Source of the DNA: a virus
IMG/VR virus record: IMGVR_UViG_3300028920_000160
Span: 1 to 37,004 of that record
Length of the DNA stretch: 37,004 nt
Reading direction: 5' to 3' (one strand)
Below the pieces are notes generated by a model that was not told the origin of the DNA, made no database searches, and saw only the letters and a program-made list of their open reading frames with translations. Below are positions 16,229-23,808 of the stretch, piece by piece. How positions within the stretch are numbered: the first letter of the stretch is position 1; each line of letters opens with the position of its first letter. A program made the translations under genes and the position numbers.

Positions 16229-16240
16229 ATTATACCCCCC
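16229..16240 (-). promoter_or_regulatory. -10-like element six bases before the tape measure ATG
   Basis: GGGGGG (16235-16240), then TATAAT (16229-16234), then six bases and ATG at 16222, on the minus strand. No good -35 is found. The arrangement is base-for-base parallel to that at 29695-29706. It may be a late promoter giving a leaderless mRNA, or a long-spaced G-rich ribosome site. Confidence 0.5.
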
Positions 16241-16247
16241 GGGTTTT

Positions 16248-16276
16248 CAAAATAAAAGCCGTCAAAATGACGGCTT
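16248..16276 (-). terminator. Hairpin terminator between tail chaperone and tape measure
   Basis: AAGCCGTC/GACGGCTT forms an 8-bp stem with a 5-nt loop, followed on the minus strand by TTTTATTTT. The stop of the frameshifted chaperone lies inside the hairpin. On the plus strand only a weak T tract follows, so it mainly acts on minus-strand transcripts. Confidence 0.7.
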
Positions 16277-16504
16277 GTTTATTTCGTGATCCGTGATTTC
16301 GTATGTTTCCAGAAACGCTTCGAAATCCAGAATCCCGAACACATCGCTGATCATTGCCTGTCTGACTTGTGAAGGGTCTCCGCCATAATAGCCTTTCCGG
16401 GCTACTTTCAGACAGATTATAGTTATTTCGTCGGCGGTGATTTCTGTCCTGGGACTTTTCCTTTCAGGACTTCGGGGATTAAGGACCCGAAATTTAGACC
16501 CTTG
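16262..16504 (-). CDS. -1 frame extension of the tail assembly chaperone
   Basis: Reading in the -1 frame from the slippery site gives 80 further codons to TGA at 16262-16264, without a start codon of its own. The translated segment includes ITADEITIICLKVARKGYYG and SDVFGILDFEAFLETYEI, which looks like real protein. The fusion is 125 + 80 = about 205 aa. In lambda (G/GT) and P2 (E/E+E') the equivalent extended form links tape measure and tube during tail assembly. Position just upstream of the tape measure fits exactly. Confidence 0.85.
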   Translation of the reverse strand, partial: QGSKFRVLNPRSPERKSPRTEITADEITIICLKVARKGYYGGDPSQVRQAMISDVFGILDFEAFLETYEITDHEINKPSF

Positions 16505-16878
16505 AAAAAAGGGGAAAGATTCGCCTTCGCGATTTCCATCATGATCGGGAAATAGTGCTGTCGGTTTTCCGTCTTTTCGAAGAAATCTTCAGTGATACGG
16601 AACGACTGTTCACCGCTTCCGATTGTACATCGTTTCCCCAGGGCGAAAAGACATTCCCGGACCCGTCGGTCCGTCGATACCGACAAAACCATTTCCATGA
16701 TTCCACCGATATCGACGTTCCCCATTTCCGTTTCGAAAATATCTTCATCGAATTTGATTCCCGACAGGCTGAACTTGATTCCTTTTTCCCGAAGGGCATC
16801 CGAAAGGGCTTTCTGAAGCGCGAACGCTTCTTCCAGGCTTCCTTCGGTGATCTTCAGTTCCATTCCGTTTATCTGCAT
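16423..16878 (-). CDS. Tail assembly chaperone, short form
   Basis: The 151-aa protein is encoded between the tube and the tape measure, the standard place for the G/E-type chaperone. It is mostly helical and acidic in the first half (TEGSLEEAFALQKALSDALR, ~12-31) with a basic C-terminus. AGGAG lies upstream of ATG. The slippery heptamer T-TTT-TTC at codons 124-125 lets some ribosomes shift to the -1 frame and make the 205-aa form. It helps wrap the tape measure and is not expected in the virion. Confidence 0.85.
   Translation of the reverse strand: MQINGMELKITEGSLEEAFALQKALSDALREKGIKFSLSGIKFDEDIFETEMGNVDIGGIMEMVLSVSTDRRVRECLFALGKRCTIGSGEQSFRITEDFFEKTENRQHYFPIMMEIAKANLSPFFKGLNFGSLIPEVLKGKVPGQKSPPTK
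16504..16510 (-). other. -1 ribosomal frameshift site (T TTT TTC)
   Basis: On the minus strand the zero-frame codons CCT TTT TTC contain T-TTT-TTC, an X-XXY-YYZ slippery heptamer of the T6 type used by several tail chaperone genes. The frame after slippage is open for 80 codons; the zero frame ends after 26 more. No obvious strong stem follows within ten bases. Confidence 0.85.
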
Positions 16879-16879
16879 A

Positions 16880-17347
16880 TTAGGTCAGACTCCTGTCGAC
16901 GTTCGCGAAGAATATGACCCATTCGGTGATCGATGCTTCCGTGTCGCCTTCGACGTTTTCCTTGACGTTCGGCATCTTCTGGATGATCCCGCCATTCATC
17001 GCGTAAACGTCCGCGGTGACATTTCCCAGGCCGTCGCCGGCGCGTTTCACGAATTCACCGGTCAGAAGCGGATAGGCGGCGCGATCGCGAAGATATAGGT
17101 TCATTTCGGCATTGAAATATTTATCATCCGCCGATCCCCGGACCACGCGAAGGGTCAGTGTCGCCTGTTTTCCGGTCGAATTGAACGAATATATCGTGTT
17201 CCCGTTCTTTCCGACTTTTCCTTCGACCAGATTGTTCCCGAAATCCAGCACCCCGGTATCACCATCGGCCAGATCAGCCAGAGTCCGAAGACTTCCGCCG
17301 GTTGATCCGATCTGAATGATGTCCGATCCTGTCAATGATACACTCAT
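16880..17347 (-). CDS. Tail tube protein, DUF3277-like
   Basis: The 155-aa protein immediately follows the sheath gene and has the beta-rich pattern of tube proteins: SLTGSDIIQIGSTGGSL at the N-terminus, GVLDFGNNLVEGKVGKNGNT (~32-51), TLTLRVVRGSADDKYF (~63-78) and VTADVYAMNGGIIQKMPNVK. This matches DUF3277-type tubes that pair with DUF3383 sheaths. It forms the hexameric inner channel for DNA. GGGGGAA precedes ATG. Confidence 0.85.
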   Translation of the reverse strand: MSVSLTGSDIIQIGSTGGSLRTLADLADGDTGVLDFGNNLVEGKVGKNGNTIYSFNSTGKQATLTLRVVRGSADDKYFNAEMNLYLRDRAAYPLLTGEFVKRAGDGLGNVTADVYAMNGGIIQKMPNVKENVEGDTEASITEWVIFFANVDRSLT

Positions 17348-17357
17348 GAATTCCCCC

Positions 17358-18830
17358 TTACGGTTCGACCAGAACGGTCACATCGGAACTGTGAATAGCT
17401 CCGGCTTCTTTCGCGGCGATCTGTACCAGCGGAGCGACACGGGCGTTTCTGGACGTTTGTGACTGCTGGGCGACCGGCTGGGAATATATGAAATATCCCC
17501 GTTCTTCGATGTTTCGGCGCTGATCGTCCGGGCTGGGTCCGAACGTGGTCGGATCGTTCCATGTCCCCGGGGCGTACACTCCGGCGTTCACATAGCGATT
17601 CATGACGGCCCGATATGCCCCTTTCAGACCGGTCATTCCTTCTTCGGTCTGGGGGATCTTCGTGTTTGTGGTCGCCAGAAAATTGAATCCAGCGATCTGA
17701 AGATCGACAGTCAGGGCAAGGCGGGTATACATCTGGTCCGCGTACTGATTCGCTCCATGGCTGAAAATCTTCGGGATACCGATATCCGCCAGAACATCGA
17801 CGCCGGCCTTCTTTGCCGAGTTCAGAAGATTGTCATCGATCAGAGAATCGGCGGTCAGCCCGACGAAATCCTTCAGATTCATCGTCAGCGCGGTTCCGGT
17901 ACCTTCGAAATTGATCGACATTAGGATCGACATATATCCGGCCGCAAAGGTCAGGGCGTCGATTTCTGATTCCGAATAGAACAGACAGCGGGTTTTTGTA
18001 TATCCCGCGTCCTTCAGATCGGTGAATATTCCGGCGATGTTAGCCTGGACGTTTGATCCGACGACCTGGAAGATATTCAGCGACTGGACAGTCGCGGCGG
18101 TTTCTTCCAGAAGCGCGTCGGTCATTTTCTCATTGTAGCAGACCCCAAAATAAGGGATTTTCCCGACGGTCCGAAGAATCGCGTCTTTGATCCGTTCAAC
18201 GCCGGCGGCCGCCCCGGTTACAGTTCCGGAAAGCCCCAGGATCAGGGCGATGTCGGTTCCGGTCCCGGCTGATCCGATTGTGATATCGGACGTCGCCCCG
18301 GAAGAAACGGTCGCCAGCTTGATCGAAGCATTCCCCAGTTCACCGGTCACAGTGAAGACCAGACCGGCCGATGTTACGGCGGTACTGTTCAGACTGTCTT
18401 CCACGGTTTCGACGCTGGCAAGGTCGATGGACCCGATAAGAAGATCGCCGGCCGATCCGCCATCTACAGCGGCGTTGACATTGTAATCGTCCGCGGTCAG
18501 CTGAAGAAGATTGACCCCGCCTTCCGACAGGAGAACCGCCGGCTGTGCCGCGGCGCTCTGTTCCCGGGGGATAACGACCACGAATCCGCCGCCTGTGATC
18601 ATGTTTCTGTTCTGGGCGAACGCCGCATTTACCAGCGTATAGGTTTCTGAATTGCTTCCGAAATCTTCAGCAACGCCGACGGGATTCAGATAAACCTTCG
18701 CGTCGCCGAAATCCGCGGGGATCGGGACTTCGTCGGTAATAACCGCGAAAGCCGAAGTATTAACTTCAGCAAGGCCCCGGGCCGGTCCGGATACACTGAC
18801 CCGAACGACATTTTCAAGACTTACGCTCAT
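17358..18830 (-). CDS. Contractile tail sheath protein, DUF3383-like
   Basis: The 490-aa size and order (neck, sheath, tube, chaperones) identify this as the sheath. The N-terminus VVRVSVSGPARGLAEVNTS and a Gly/Ala-rich middle, with LKDFVGLTADSLIDDNLLN (~292-310) and GANQYADQMYTRLALTVDLQ (~340-359), agree with DUF3383 sheaths. The C-terminal domain ends in AKEAGAIHSSDVTVLVEP, likely the inner contraction domain. It makes this a myovirus. AGGAGG precedes ATG. Confidence 0.9.
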   Translation of the reverse strand: MSVSLENVVRVSVSGPARGLAEVNTSAFAVITDEVPIPADFGDAKVYLNPVGVAEDFGSNSETYTLVNAAFAQNRNMITGGGFVVVIPREQSAAAQPAVLLSEGGVNLLQLTADDYNVNAAVDGGSAGDLLIGSIDLASVETVEDSLNSTAVTSAGLVFTVTGELGNASIKLATVSSGATSDITIGSAGTGTDIALILGLSGTVTGAAAGVERIKDAILRTVGKIPYFGVCYNEKMTDALLEETAATVQSLNIFQVVGSNVQANIAGIFTDLKDAGYTKTRCLFYSESEIDALTFAAGYMSILMSINFEGTGTALTMNLKDFVGLTADSLIDDNLLNSAKKAGVDVLADIGIPKIFSHGANQYADQMYTRLALTVDLQIAGFNFLATTNTKIPQTEEGMTGLKGAYRAVMNRYVNAGVYAPGTWNDPTTFGPSPDDQRRNIEERGYFIYSQPVAQQSQTSRNARVAPLVQIAAKEAGAIHSSDVTVLVEP

Positions 18831-19312
18831 ATAAGAACCTCCGTCTGTTGTTGTGAATCGAATGTTTCAACATCTTTTCGTATTTCCTTAACGCTGTTTA
18901 TGATAACGCTAAATCTGTACCGGTGCAATGATGAAGGCCCTTCAATTAGCGAAAGGTCATTTACCGCCTGGGTCCGGTATATTTTTATGGTGTTTTCTTC
19001 CTGTTTCTGTTCTGAGTAGTAAGAATTGACCGCCCCGATGATTTCATACATTCGATCCCAGGCTTCGCTATTCTTCGAAGTGAATTCGACGAAGAACTTC
19101 GTCGCTGTGACTACCTTCTGAACCATCTGATCCGCTTCGGGATCGAATCGTTTTGTGTTTGCGATGACCTGGGAAGTCTCCTGTCCGACGACGATATATA
19201 GGGCGTCGTCGTTCGGGGCTTTGAAGTTCTGATCGTACAGAACGACCCGTCCATTCGGAAGGCTCAATTCGTGCTGAAGAATGTCACATAATATTTTCGA
19301 GATGTCTTTCAC
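18827..19312 (-). CDS. Tail terminator / neck protein, LIC_12616-like
   Basis: The 161-aa product precedes the sheath gene, the usual place of the tail terminator that stops tube polymerisation and joins tail to head. The N-terminal helix ISKILCDILQHELSLPNGRV and the strand pairs DALYIVVGQETSQVIANT and ATKFFVEFTSKNSEAWDRMY fit the LIC_12616/neck group. It starts at GTG, which overlaps the previous gene's stop (GTGA). Confidence comes mainly from gene order. Confidence 0.75.
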   Translation of the reverse strand: MKDISKILCDILQHELSLPNGRVVLYDQNFKAPNDDALYIVVGQETSQVIANTKRFDPEADQMVQKVVTATKFFVEFTSKNSEAWDRMYEIIGAVNSYYSEQKQEENTIKIYRTQAVNDLSLIEGPSSLHRYRFSVIINSVKEIRKDVETFDSQQQTEVLI

Positions 19313-19659
19313 GTTGAAACCTCATAGTCCCGGGTCACAGTGTACTTCGTGAATCCCGATTTTCGCCAGTCAAAGGCGTCTTCAATGCGATATTTCAGGC
19401 CGTCGGAATCCTGGACAATATCATCCAGATTGAAATATACATTCGAATCCAGGACAATAACGGACCAGTGCTTTCTTCCGCGCTTTTCTTCAGGGATACG
19501 TTTTATCGCCTGGGCCGGGGCCGGCTGGAAGTTAGCCGGATAGCTGACATCAGAAACCGATTCGACCGTTTCGAAATCGACGACGGTCTGGGTTACAAGG
19601 CTGATCTGTGTCGTTTCGGTCCAGCCCTTCAGGGCGTTTCCCAGATATGGAATAGGCAT
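19309..19659 (-). CDS. Head-tail joining protein, unknown family
   Basis: The 116-aa beta-rich protein contains RKHWSVIVLDSNVYFNLDDI (~62-81) and a C-terminal SGFTKYTVTRDYEVS. It sits between the tail-completion protein and the terminator, so a neck (stopper) role is likely. AGGGGG lies upstream of ATG. No clear named family. Confidence 0.7.
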   Translation of the reverse strand: MPIPYLGNALKGWTETTQISLVTQTVVDFETVESVSDVSYPANFQPAPAQAIKRIPEEKRGRKHWSVIVLDSNVYFNLDDIVQDSDGLKYRIEDAFDWRKSGFTKYTVTRDYEVST

Positions 19660-19662
19660 CTA

Positions 19663-20163
19663 TCAGCCCCCTACCTTTGAAGTGACCGCCTGTCGGCCGG
19701 CTCCTGTATGTATCAGAATCGCGGCTGATCCCTTTTGCTGAATTGTTGATTCTGCCAGTTCTGGCCAATTTCCGAATCCTCCGGTTTCGAATGCTTCCTG
19801 AATCCGCGCTTCACAGGCCAGTCCCAGAAGTTTGAAAATCCCTTCAATGTCGCCTTTTTCGATAAGCGACTGAATCTTCGGTTCCAGCGCTTTTTCGATT
19901 TCCTTCTGGCCGGTTTCCAGCGGCATAACCAGCCATGACCGGGAAGGGATCACTGTAGAGTTTCCCCGACCGGCCTTGTCGGTTCCAAATTCATGAACTG
20001 CCATTATCAGCGCCAGCGTCGCACCGCCTTCGACCGTCTTATTCGTGGACCCGAGAATTCCGACATCGACGAACATCTTTTTCCCCAGGTTTTCCACAAG
20101 TTTTTCCAGCCTGGAAAAATCCCCGGTCACTTCGCTGTCGCCGTTCTTCTGTTTGAAACTCAC
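19663..20163 (-). CDS. Tail completion / virion morphogenesis protein (gpG/HK97 gp10-like)
   Basis: The 166-aa protein has LIMAVHEFGTDKAGRG (~53-68) followed by STVIPSRSWLVMPL, the VxEFGT...IPxRxxL signature of phage morphogenesis proteins of the Mu gpG and HK97 gp10 groups. The C-terminal half is helical and ends with ILIHTGAGRQAV, equivalent to the LxDTGxLxxSI ending. It completes the neck or tail. It starts at GTG overlapping the stop of the small membrane gene, with GGAGG six bases upstream. Confidence 0.82.
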   Translation of the reverse strand: MSFKQKNGDSEVTGDFSRLEKLVENLGKKMFVDVGILGSTNKTVEGGATLALIMAVHEFGTDKAGRGNSTVIPSRSWLVMPLETGQKEIEKALEPKIQSLIEKGDIEGIFKLLGLACEARIQEAFETGGFGNWPELAESTIQQKGSAAILIHTGAGRQAVTSKVGG

Positions 20164-20306
20164 TTGTCCTCCACAATGAACGCGACAACGGTCAAAATGC
20201 TGGCAACAATCACTTGATCAACTACGGGAAGCCCGTTCATATCAACAAGCGCACCCCATAATATCCACGCAACCGCAAGAATGACAGCCGCTTTCCTTCT
20301 GGTCAC
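20160..20306 (-). CDS. 48-aa two-span membrane protein in the connector region
   Basis: This tiny gene begins at GTG inside the stop of the DUF4054-like gene and ends inside the GTG start of the tail-completion gene, so it is coupled on both sides. The product has a basic N-terminus (TRRK), a hydrophobic helix AAVILAVAWILWGALVDM, a short turn, and a second helix VIVASILTVVAFIVED. A two-span membrane protein is unexpected between neck genes. It could be a small holin-like or superinfection protein. Function unknown. Confidence 0.75.
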   Translation of the reverse strand: MTRRKAAVILAVAWILWGALVDMNGLPVVDQVIVASILTVVAFIVEDK

Positions 20307-20725
20307 GGCTGTGTCGCTCCCGGTATTGCAAAGATAGCCCCGTCAAGATAGGGCTTTGTCAGGATCAGCCATTTCTGTCCCCAGTAGGTCGTCGCGTAAA
20401 ATGCGAATTCCCCCTGATTCATCCAGTCGGGAATCGACAATGATTCGCTGATCCCATCGGCTGATCGGCTGTTCTGATTGTATGCGGATTGTCCGCCGGA
20501 TGCAGCGGCGTCCAGGTCTTTCTGTAGGAAATGGGCTGTCAGATACAGCTTCGCCTGTTGACAGGTCGCTTCGGTCGGATATAGGCCCTGATTGATCACC
20601 GCTTCCATTTCAGCGATTGCTGAATCGATGTCTTTATCCCGTACAGCGGGAACGTCCACGCCATAGGTAAATTGACCGCGATCAAACTGATCCTTGAAAT
20701 CGGCCGCGGTGATTGTACAGGTCAT
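20303..20725 (-). CDS. Head completion protein, DUF4054-like
   Basis: The 140-aa protein has the N-terminal strand TAADFKDQF, the helix IDSAIAEMEAVINQGLYPTE (~35-54), then QAKLYLTAHFL, and a C-terminal Trp/Tyr-rich region (YATTYWGQKWLIL), typical of DUF4054/gp6-type connector proteins that seal the portal after packaging. The start overlaps the preceding small gene's end by 4 bp. Confidence 0.8.
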   Translation of the reverse strand: MTCTITAADFKDQFDRGQFTYGVDVPAVRDKDIDSAIAEMEAVINQGLYPTEATCQQAKLYLTAHFLQKDLDAAASGGQSAYNQNSRSADGISESLSIPDWMNQGEFAFYATTYWGQKWLILTKPYLDGAIFAIPGATQP

Positions 20726-20943
20726 TTATCCGCCTTTTTGGTTTCCCGGCGTTTCTGGACTTCGTCATCGACCATCTTCTGATAGTCCTTTTCCAGAATC
20801 GCCCCTTCATGTTTCTTGACGATTTCGTCGGCTTCCGCCTGGGTCTTTACGACGACGCATTTCCGAGGCTGAATGACGATCCGCTTTTTTCGATCCAGAA
20901 CGATCGGTTTCAGATTTCGGTTGTATACTTTAATCCCGGTCAT
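20722..20943 (-). CDS. Small basic structural-region protein, unknown
   Basis: The 73-aa product is beta then helical, with a basic stretch RKKRIVIQPRKCVVVKT (~18-34) and a helical charged C-terminus. Its first half resembles the start of the next gene upstream (20946), both showing a basic beta segment followed by a helix, suggesting old duplication. It may be a minor head protein. It stands between the coiled-coil gene and the connector gene. Confidence 0.75.
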   Translation of the reverse strand: MTGIKVYNRNLKPIVLDRKKRIVIQPRKCVVVKTQAEADEIVKKHEGAILEKDYQKMVDDEVQKRRETKKADK

Positions 20944-20945
20944 GG

Positions 20946-21281
20946 TTATTCACCTCCGCCGGATTCGCCGCCCTTCCCATCGTCTTTTTTCGCGGCCGCT
21001 TCAGATTCCAGTTCTGCGATCCGGGCTTCCAGTTCGGCCTTCTCTTTCGCCAGCTTTGCATTCTGGGCTTCCAGCTTCTTCGCGTTCCCCTTCGCGACTT
21101 TGGTCGCTTCCAGGTCTTCGAAAAGGATGAAGTCCCGGGGATACGCCTTGATATAAAATTCTGCGATGTCTTCGGGAACCGTGACAGCTCGGCCGGGAAC
21201 GGACTTGATTCCGTTCTTCAAAAGGATTTCGCGTTTCCCGCGGTTGTGAAGACGAACCTGTTCGATTTCTTTCTTTGCCAT
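20946..21281 (-). CDS. Small beta plus coiled-coil head-region protein, unknown
   Basis: The 111-aa product has a beta N-terminal domain (KREILLKNGIKSVPGRAVTV) and a long Ala/Glu/Lys coiled coil at ~58-100, ending in a Gly/Ser/Glu-rich tail. Similar proteins occur after major capsid genes as decoration or adaptor proteins. Its ATG follows within a few bases of the stop of the 21282 gene. Exact role unknown. Confidence 0.78.
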   Translation of the reverse strand: MAKKEIEQVRLHNRGKREILLKNGIKSVPGRAVTVPEDIAEFYIKAYPRDFILFEDLEATKVAKGNAKKLEAQNAKLAKEKAELEARIAELESEAAAKKDDGKGGESGGGE

Positions 21282-21749
21282 TTACATGACTCCATATATG
21301 CGATCTTTGAAATATAAGCGCGAATCCGGGGGGATTATCACTTCGATCCCGGCGGCCTCCGCCCTCCCGATCCAATAAAAAACGGTGTCCCGCTGGTCGA
21401 TATACTCCTGATGCGTTGCCATATCCGCCCCGGTTATGTATATCCGCTGATATCCTTCTTCCAAGGCGTAAGCTATCATCCACGCGATCGAAGAACCGAA
21501 AACGGGTCCGTATTTATTCAGAAGATACTCGGCTGGGAAACGCTGAAACGGGCCGTATACTGATATGACCCGACCCGCTTCATCGTTCAGCCAGCCTTCC
21601 ATCGCTTCGGGCTGATGGAGATTGAAAATCCAATCAACGCGGTCCGATGGAAGCTGATGGAATACCGTGGAAACGGCCCAGATTTCCCCGGGCGTGTCCA
21701 GGCATTTTTCAAAGCCGGGCGCACGCCCGACTATACAAACTTCCTTCAT
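21282..21749 (-). CDS. Rossmann-like protein, DUF115/sialyltransferase-like, in the capsid operon
   Basis: The 155-aa protein starts with VCIVGRAPG (residues ~4-12), a glycine-rich nucleotide-type loop after a beta strand, then WIFNLHQPEAMEGWL. The core GSSIAWMIAYALEEGYQRIY (~86-105) followed by ITGADMA and an Arg/Tyr/Gly-rich C-terminus resembles DUF115-type proteins and small phage nucleotide-sugar-like enzymes. It is encoded between major capsid and connector genes, an unusual place for an enzyme. It might modify capsid or host glycans, or be a structural derivative. I cannot assign a reaction. Confidence 0.75.
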   Translation of the reverse strand: MKEVCIVGRAPGFEKCLDTPGEIWAVSTVFHQLPSDRVDWIFNLHQPEAMEGWLNDEAGRVISVYGPFQRFPAEYLLNKYGPVFGSSIAWMIAYALEEGYQRIYITGADMATHQEYIDQRDTVFYWIGRAEAAGIEVIIPPDSRLYFKDRIYGVM

Positions 21750-21754
21750 CCGGA

Positions 21755-22789
21755 TCAGGTCGCCGTTTCGTCGAAATACAGAACTTCGCGCTTGCGGTTA
21801 ATCAGGAGTCCGGAATACTGTCCGTGCGCCGGCTGGGTCCAGTTGAAATTGTTCGCGGTCCCGGCTTCCAGCATGGTGAAGTCTACGGGGATCGACATTT
21901 TCATGGTCTTCGGATCGTTCTTGTACAGAACATAGCGGTTCTTGTTGATACCGCGGTCCGAGTTCCGGGAAGCCTGTCCGTATGCCAGCGACTTGACTTC
22001 GAAGTTCGGATTGTCAGTCGCCGCCCGGAATGCGTTCCGAAGATATTCGATCTTCGAAATGTTCGGGAAGGAAGAGCTGACGGCGTTTACCAGACCCAGA
22101 TAGTCCGACGTCGGAACGGCGAAGGTATCGGGCTTGTCTTCGGTGTCGTTGCTGTTCGTGAAGTATGCGGCAAGCGCACCGCCCACAAAGGCATTGAACT
22201 GGGTTTCGGACATCTGGTTGATCGGAACGGTGATCAGCGAAGTATTGATATTTACTTCCGCGTCGTTCAGAAGGCCAGTGACGTCGGATTTCGCTGGATG
22301 GCCGAGAAACGCGACTTCCTGGATTCCCAGGTCCCAGTCGGTTTTCAGGCTTTCCATCTTACCGGACACAAGGTCCCAATTCGAAGCGGCCGCGGCCTTC
22401 GCGATATCGATGATGGTCCAGACGATCTGTTTCGCCCAGGTTACGATCGGCATCCGAATCGGAGCCATGGCGACGTCGGCCTGTGCCAGACGTCCGGTGT
22501 CCTGATTCGTGTCGATGTCGCCGGCGAAGAAATCACCGCCAGTCTGGAAGGTCAGGTTCTGGATGATTTCATCCATGAACGCGCCATATCCGACGTCGAC
22601 CGGCATGAAATCAGCCGGGGCGATTTTATAGAACTTCTGTTCGACGACATCCGCCCGGATTTCGGACAGCGTGTCGATCAGATACTGATATCCCGATCCC
22701 GAAATATCGATGTCGCCGTTTGCGTTGGTCAGCATCTTTCCGGCGATGGTCATGTGAGGCTTCAACAGCCCCTGGGTTTTAAGGATCAT
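21755..22789 (-). CDS. Major capsid protein (HK97 fold, DUF2184-like)
   Basis: The 344-aa size and order (protease/scaffold, cement, capsid, connectors) identify the major capsid protein. It has no long N-terminal delta domain. LGIQEVAFLGHPAKSDVTGL (~154-173), the motif FAVPTSDYLGLVNAVSSSFP (~224-243), and the C-terminal MSIPVDFTMLEAGTANNFNW (~299-318) fit DUF2184-type capsids. AGGAGG is 8 bases before ATG, consistent with high expression. Confidence 0.88.
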   Translation of the reverse strand: MILKTQGLLKPHMTIAGKMLTNANGDIDISGSGYQYLIDTLSEIRADVVEQKFYKIAPADFMPVDVGYGAFMDEIIQNLTFQTGGDFFAGDIDTNQDTGRLAQADVAMAPIRMPIVTWAKQIVWTIIDIAKAAAASNWDLVSGKMESLKTDWDLGIQEVAFLGHPAKSDVTGLLNDAEVNINTSLITVPINQMSETQFNAFVGGALAAYFTNSNDTEDKPDTFAVPTSDYLGLVNAVSSSFPNISKIEYLRNAFRAATDNPNFEVKSLAYGQASRNSDRGINKNRYVLYKNDPKTMKMSIPVDFTMLEAGTANNFNWTQPAHGQYSGLLINRKREVLYFDETAT

Positions 22790-22804
22790 AGATCAACCTC
22801 CTGA

Positions 22805-23290
22805 TCAGGTGCTGGGCGCGGCCGGATCGACCAGAACGCGGACGATGTCGCCCTGTGCGAACGACTTGTCGAGAAGAATACCGAACTGTGCATCGGTTCC
22901 GACTGCCTGAACCGCTCCGGGCGTGGTCACATCCAGGGCAACGCCTACACCACGGGCAAGCGCGGCGGACGCGGTCATGAACTGGACACATCCGCGGAAC
23001 GAAACCTGGGTAATATCCCCGGGCTGTACAACGCCCTTTTTGATTTCGTAAATCCGCGCACCGAAGGGGACATCGGTATCGGCGGACAGGACATCGACCA
23101 GGGGAACCCCGTTCGGATCGTCGGCGCCGCCGTCTACCAGCTGAAGCCCGGTTCCAGCCTCAATGTCAGAAGCGGCCGAACCGGGATCGATGCGGACAGT
23201 GAAGGAAGTATCCAGACCGCCGGCTTTCAGGTCCAGCTGTCCGGGGATTACGGATTTCTTGAACTGATTCTGGTTGAGAACGTCACTCAT
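22805..23290 (-). CDS. Capsid decoration/cement protein, DUF2190-like
   Basis: The 161-aa protein is beta-rich and Gly/Val/Ala-rich (FTVRIDPGSAASDIEAGTGL, VTTPGAVQAVGTDAQFGILL). Such proteins encoded directly before the major capsid gene usually bind the capsid surface at three-fold sites. Its ATG overlaps the scaffold stop. Function is inferred from place and composition. Confidence 0.75.
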   Translation of the reverse strand: MSDVLNQNQFKKSVIPGQLDLKAGGLDTSFTVRIDPGSAASDIEAGTGLQLVDGGADDPNGVPLVDVLSADTDVPFGARIYEIKKGVVQPGDITQVSFRGCVQFMTASAALARGVGVALDVTTPGAVQAVGTDAQFGILLDKSFAQGDIVRVLVDPAAPST

Positions 23291-23808
23291 GCGTCAGCCC
23301 CCTTTTTTTCGATTGCCGATCCGTACCGGGATTTCCCGCGGACCAGACGTTTCCGAAGCGTGTCGACTTCGGGCTTTTCGCGCTTTTCGGTCTTTCCGGC
23401 GGCATTCTGGATGGTCCGGAAATTCTTGTTCGGCTTGTTCTTCGCGCCGTCTTCGTCGCCGAGACTGTTCTGTTTCACAGAATCTTCCAGGGGATCGTCG
23501 GTCGGTTCGACGGTTTCGTTCGTCTTCGACTTGTACGCTTCGTAAAGCGTTTTCATCGGGACTTCTTCGCCGTCGATTTCGATGGTGTCATCCATCGATA
23601 CGGACCCGCCGCCGGCTTCCGACTGGGCCTTCTTCATGTTCCGGAAGTTTTCCACCATTTCCGAAACAGGGACGGATTCACCGTCGACTTCCAGAACGGC
23701 GTCGGCGTTGACTTCCATTTCTTCGACTTCGTCGTCGATTTCTTCGGGTTCTTCGACTTCGTTCTTGCGAACGGCCTTTTTCTTCCCGATGTTAAGTTTC
23801 AGCTTCAT
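23287..23808 (-). CDS. Nested scaffold protein (internal in-frame start)
   Basis: An in-frame ATG at 23808 is preceded six bases upstream by AGGAGG, far stronger than the start of the full-length gene. It gives a 173-aa acidic helical protein beginning MKLKLNIGKKKAVRK and rich in Glu/Asp/Val, typical of capsid scaffolds. The arrangement copies lambda C/Nu3, where protease and scaffold share a C-terminus. Most product of the locus is probably this shorter form. Confidence 0.85.
   Translation of the reverse strand: MKLKLNIGKKKAVRKNEVEEPEEIDDEVEEMEVNADAVLEVDGESVPVSEMVENFRNMKKAQSEAGGGSVSMDDTIEIDGEEVPMKTLYEAYKSKTNETVEPTDDPLEDSVKQNSLGDEDGAKNKPNKNFRTIQNAAGKTEKREKPEVDTLRKRLVRGKSRYGSAIEKKGADA

Noticed and set aside
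21647-22804. 385-aa plus-strand open frame
   Set aside because: It is antisense to the major capsid gene, lacks a ribosome site, and its residue pattern is that of a complement frame.
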